64,000 nucleotides of DNA, taken from positions 186,001-250,000 of the forward strand of contig NZ_PTXL01000007.1 in NCBI RefSeq assembly GCF_004343775.1, read 5' to 3'. The position numbers and the translations under genes are program-made. The notes beneath the pieces are model-generated. The model saw only the letters and a program-made list of their open reading frames with translations. It did no database searches and was not told the DNA's origin. Positions 60,625 to 64,000 of the stretch are shown here, in pieces (the stretch's first letter is position 1; the number at the start of each line of letters is the position of its first letter). This stretch comes from Burkholderia sp. SRS-46. Lineage in GTDB: Bacteria > Pseudomonadota > Gammaproteobacteria > Burkholderiales > Burkholderiaceae.

Positions 60625-61050
60625 TCAGTGCCGGCTGCGGATCTTCGCCAGACGCTGGATCGCCTCGAGCTGCGCCATCGCGGTGGCGAGCTCGGATTGC
60701 GCCTTCGCGAGGTCGAGGTCCGACTTCGCGTTCTGCAGCGTTTCCTCGGCGCGCTTGCGCGCTTCCTCGGCTTTCGCCGCGTCGAGGTCCTTGCCGCGGA
60801 TCGCGGTATCGGCGAGCACCGTCACGGCGCCCGGCTGCACTTCGAGAATGCCGCCCGCGACGAACACGAATTCGTCGTTGCCGCCCTCGACTTCGATGCG
60901 CACCGCACCCGGGCGAATCCGCGTGATCAGCGGCGTGTGGCCCGGCAGAATACCCAGCTCACCCGTTTCGCCCGGCAGCGCGACGAATTTCGCCTCGCCC
61001 GAGAAGATCTGCTCTTCCGCGCTGACGACGTCTACTTTGATGGTTGCCAT
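60625..61050 (-). CDS. atpC: ATP synthase F1 subunit epsilon
   Basis: A 141-residue epsilon subunit in the rotor stalk, which inhibits ATP hydrolysis. [20 protein letters not shown] and [20 protein letters not shown] form the N-terminal beta domain. [20 protein letters not shown] and [20 protein letters not shown] form the C-terminal helical hairpin. It is last in the operon, 151 bp after atpD, an unusually wide gap for this operon, and is followed by the terminator. Confidence 0.98.
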   Translation of the reverse strand: MATIKVDVVSAEEQIFSGEAKFVALPGETGELGILPGHTPLITRIRPGAVRIEVEGGNDEFVFVAGGILEVQPGAVTVLADTAIRGKDLDAAKAEEARKRAEETLQNAKSDLDLAKAQSELATAMAQLEAIQRLAKIRSRH

Positions 61051-61201
61051 ATCGACTCCTGTCGATCGGTGTTGGCGCTTCCGCGCTTACTCCGATCCCA
61101 TGCACGGCTGGTTGAGCGTATTACGTGGGCGCCCGTCCGCGACAACCACCCAAACGGCAGCAATCGCGAACGCACGGCGCCCGCTGCGTTACACCCGACC
61201 C

Positions 61202-63543
<2,342 letters not shown>

Positions 63544-63613
63544 AGCTTGCTCCTTGACCGAAGCGGCGCGGGCGCGTCAGGCGGCCCGCGCCGCTTCAGT
63601 GTTCACGCGCGGA

Positions 63614-64000
63614 TCAATAGGCACCCGACTTCTTGAAGGATTCGATCGCCGCACGCAGTGCGCCTTCGTCGTCCTTCGAGAGATCCTTGGTGTCTTCGAT
63701 GCGCTTGATGAGGTCAGCGTGGCTGGTCTTCAGGAATTCGCGCAGGCCCTTCTCGAACGGCAGCACTTGCTTGACGTCGAGGTCGTCGAAGTAGCCGTTG
63801 TTCGCGGCGTACAGCGCCACGGCCAGTTCCCAGACCTGCAGCGGCTGGTACTGCGGCTGCTTCAGCAGTTCCGTCACGCGGCGGCCGCGCTCGAGCTGCT
63901 TGCGGGTCGCTTCGTCGAGGTCCGATGCGAACTGCGCGAACGCTGCGAGTTCACGATACTGCGCGAGGTCGGTACGGATACCGCCCGACAGCTTCTTCAC
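63614..64000 (-). CDS. atpA: ATP synthase F1 subunit alpha, C-terminal part
   Basis: The last 128 codons of the non-catalytic alpha subunit; the N-terminal part lies beyond the right edge. [60 protein letters not shown] and FKKSGAY at the end are typical of the alpha C-terminal domain. It is the first visible gene of the minus-strand atpA-atpG-atpD-atpC run. Confidence 0.98.
   Translation of the reverse strand: MKKLSGGIRTDLAQYRELAAFAQFASDLDEATRKQLERGRRVTELLKQPQYQPLQVWELAVALYAANNGYFDDLDVKQVLPFEKGLREFLKTSHADLIKRIEDTKDLSKDDEGALRAAIESFKKSGAY

Overview
The window reads as high-GC betaproteobacterial DNA of the Burkholderia type, most likely a main chromosome of the Burkholderia cepacia complex. 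The evidence is the very GC-rich coding sequence, the gcvTHP, putA, eutBC and hemE protein sequences, and the atpC-atpD-atpG-atpA order at the right end. No database search was possible, so the genus is inferred from recognised proteins.

The left 6 kb is one arm of a filamentous (inovirus-type) prophage ending in a tRNA-Arg(CCG) gene. Its minus-strand block, read right to left, is a short Rep-like gene, a small unknown gene, the gpV single-strand binding protein, the pVIII-like major coat protein followed by an intrinsic terminator, two small membrane coat candidates, a TspB/pIII-like adsorption protein with a GTGTNP repeat, a pVI-like protein, Zot/pI, and a secretin (pIV) cut by the window edge. 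The last four reading frames overlap by 4 bp. Two plus-strand genes, an 87-residue acidic protein and an XRE/DUF3693-like regulator, run the other way. The regulator reads into the tRNA antisense strand before it stops. No integrase is visible.

From 6.3 to 22.3 kb lie a di-haem cytochrome c, the Rep helicase, a Gfo/Idh/MocA oxidoreductase, a small lipoprotein, a tandem glycine riboswitch driving gcvT-gcvH-gcvP, an alginate-lyase-like secreted protein, L-serine dehydratase, and a translationally coupled pair: a ThDP enzyme and a GT9-type glycosyltransferase. Glycine cleavage plus serine deamination forms a glycine/serine-to-pyruvate route.

From 22.3 to 32.8 kb is an ethanolamine module without microcompartment genes: EutR-like regulator, an FMN-barrel protein, an ExaC-type aldehyde dehydrogenase, EutC, EutB and an ethanolamine permease. 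A second FMN-barrel protein and a divergent DHA2 transporter/LysR pair sit inside it.

From 33 to 48.6 kb come an MscS-like multi-helix protein, an AraC-GyrI regulator, a zinc-ribbon protein, a CadA/ZntA-type metal ATPase with divergent CadR-type MerR regulator and canonical 19-bp-spacer operator, a PadR regulator with an AT-rich nested palindrome, an aminotransferase/periplasmic binding protein/FAD dehydrogenase operon, and TetR plus acyl-CoA dehydrogenase plus acyl-CoA synthetase.

The right end holds a branched-chain amino acid binding protein, trifunctional PutA with GTTGCA operator sites over its promoter, PriA, HemE, a PheC-like periplasmic dehydratase, a CoA-binding protein, an acyl-CoA synthetase, and the distal atp operon ending at an intrinsic terminator. 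Noncoding stretches of note are 55258-55696 (overlapping inverted repeats) and 58232-58723 (an orphan plus-strand terminator, a possible small RNA).
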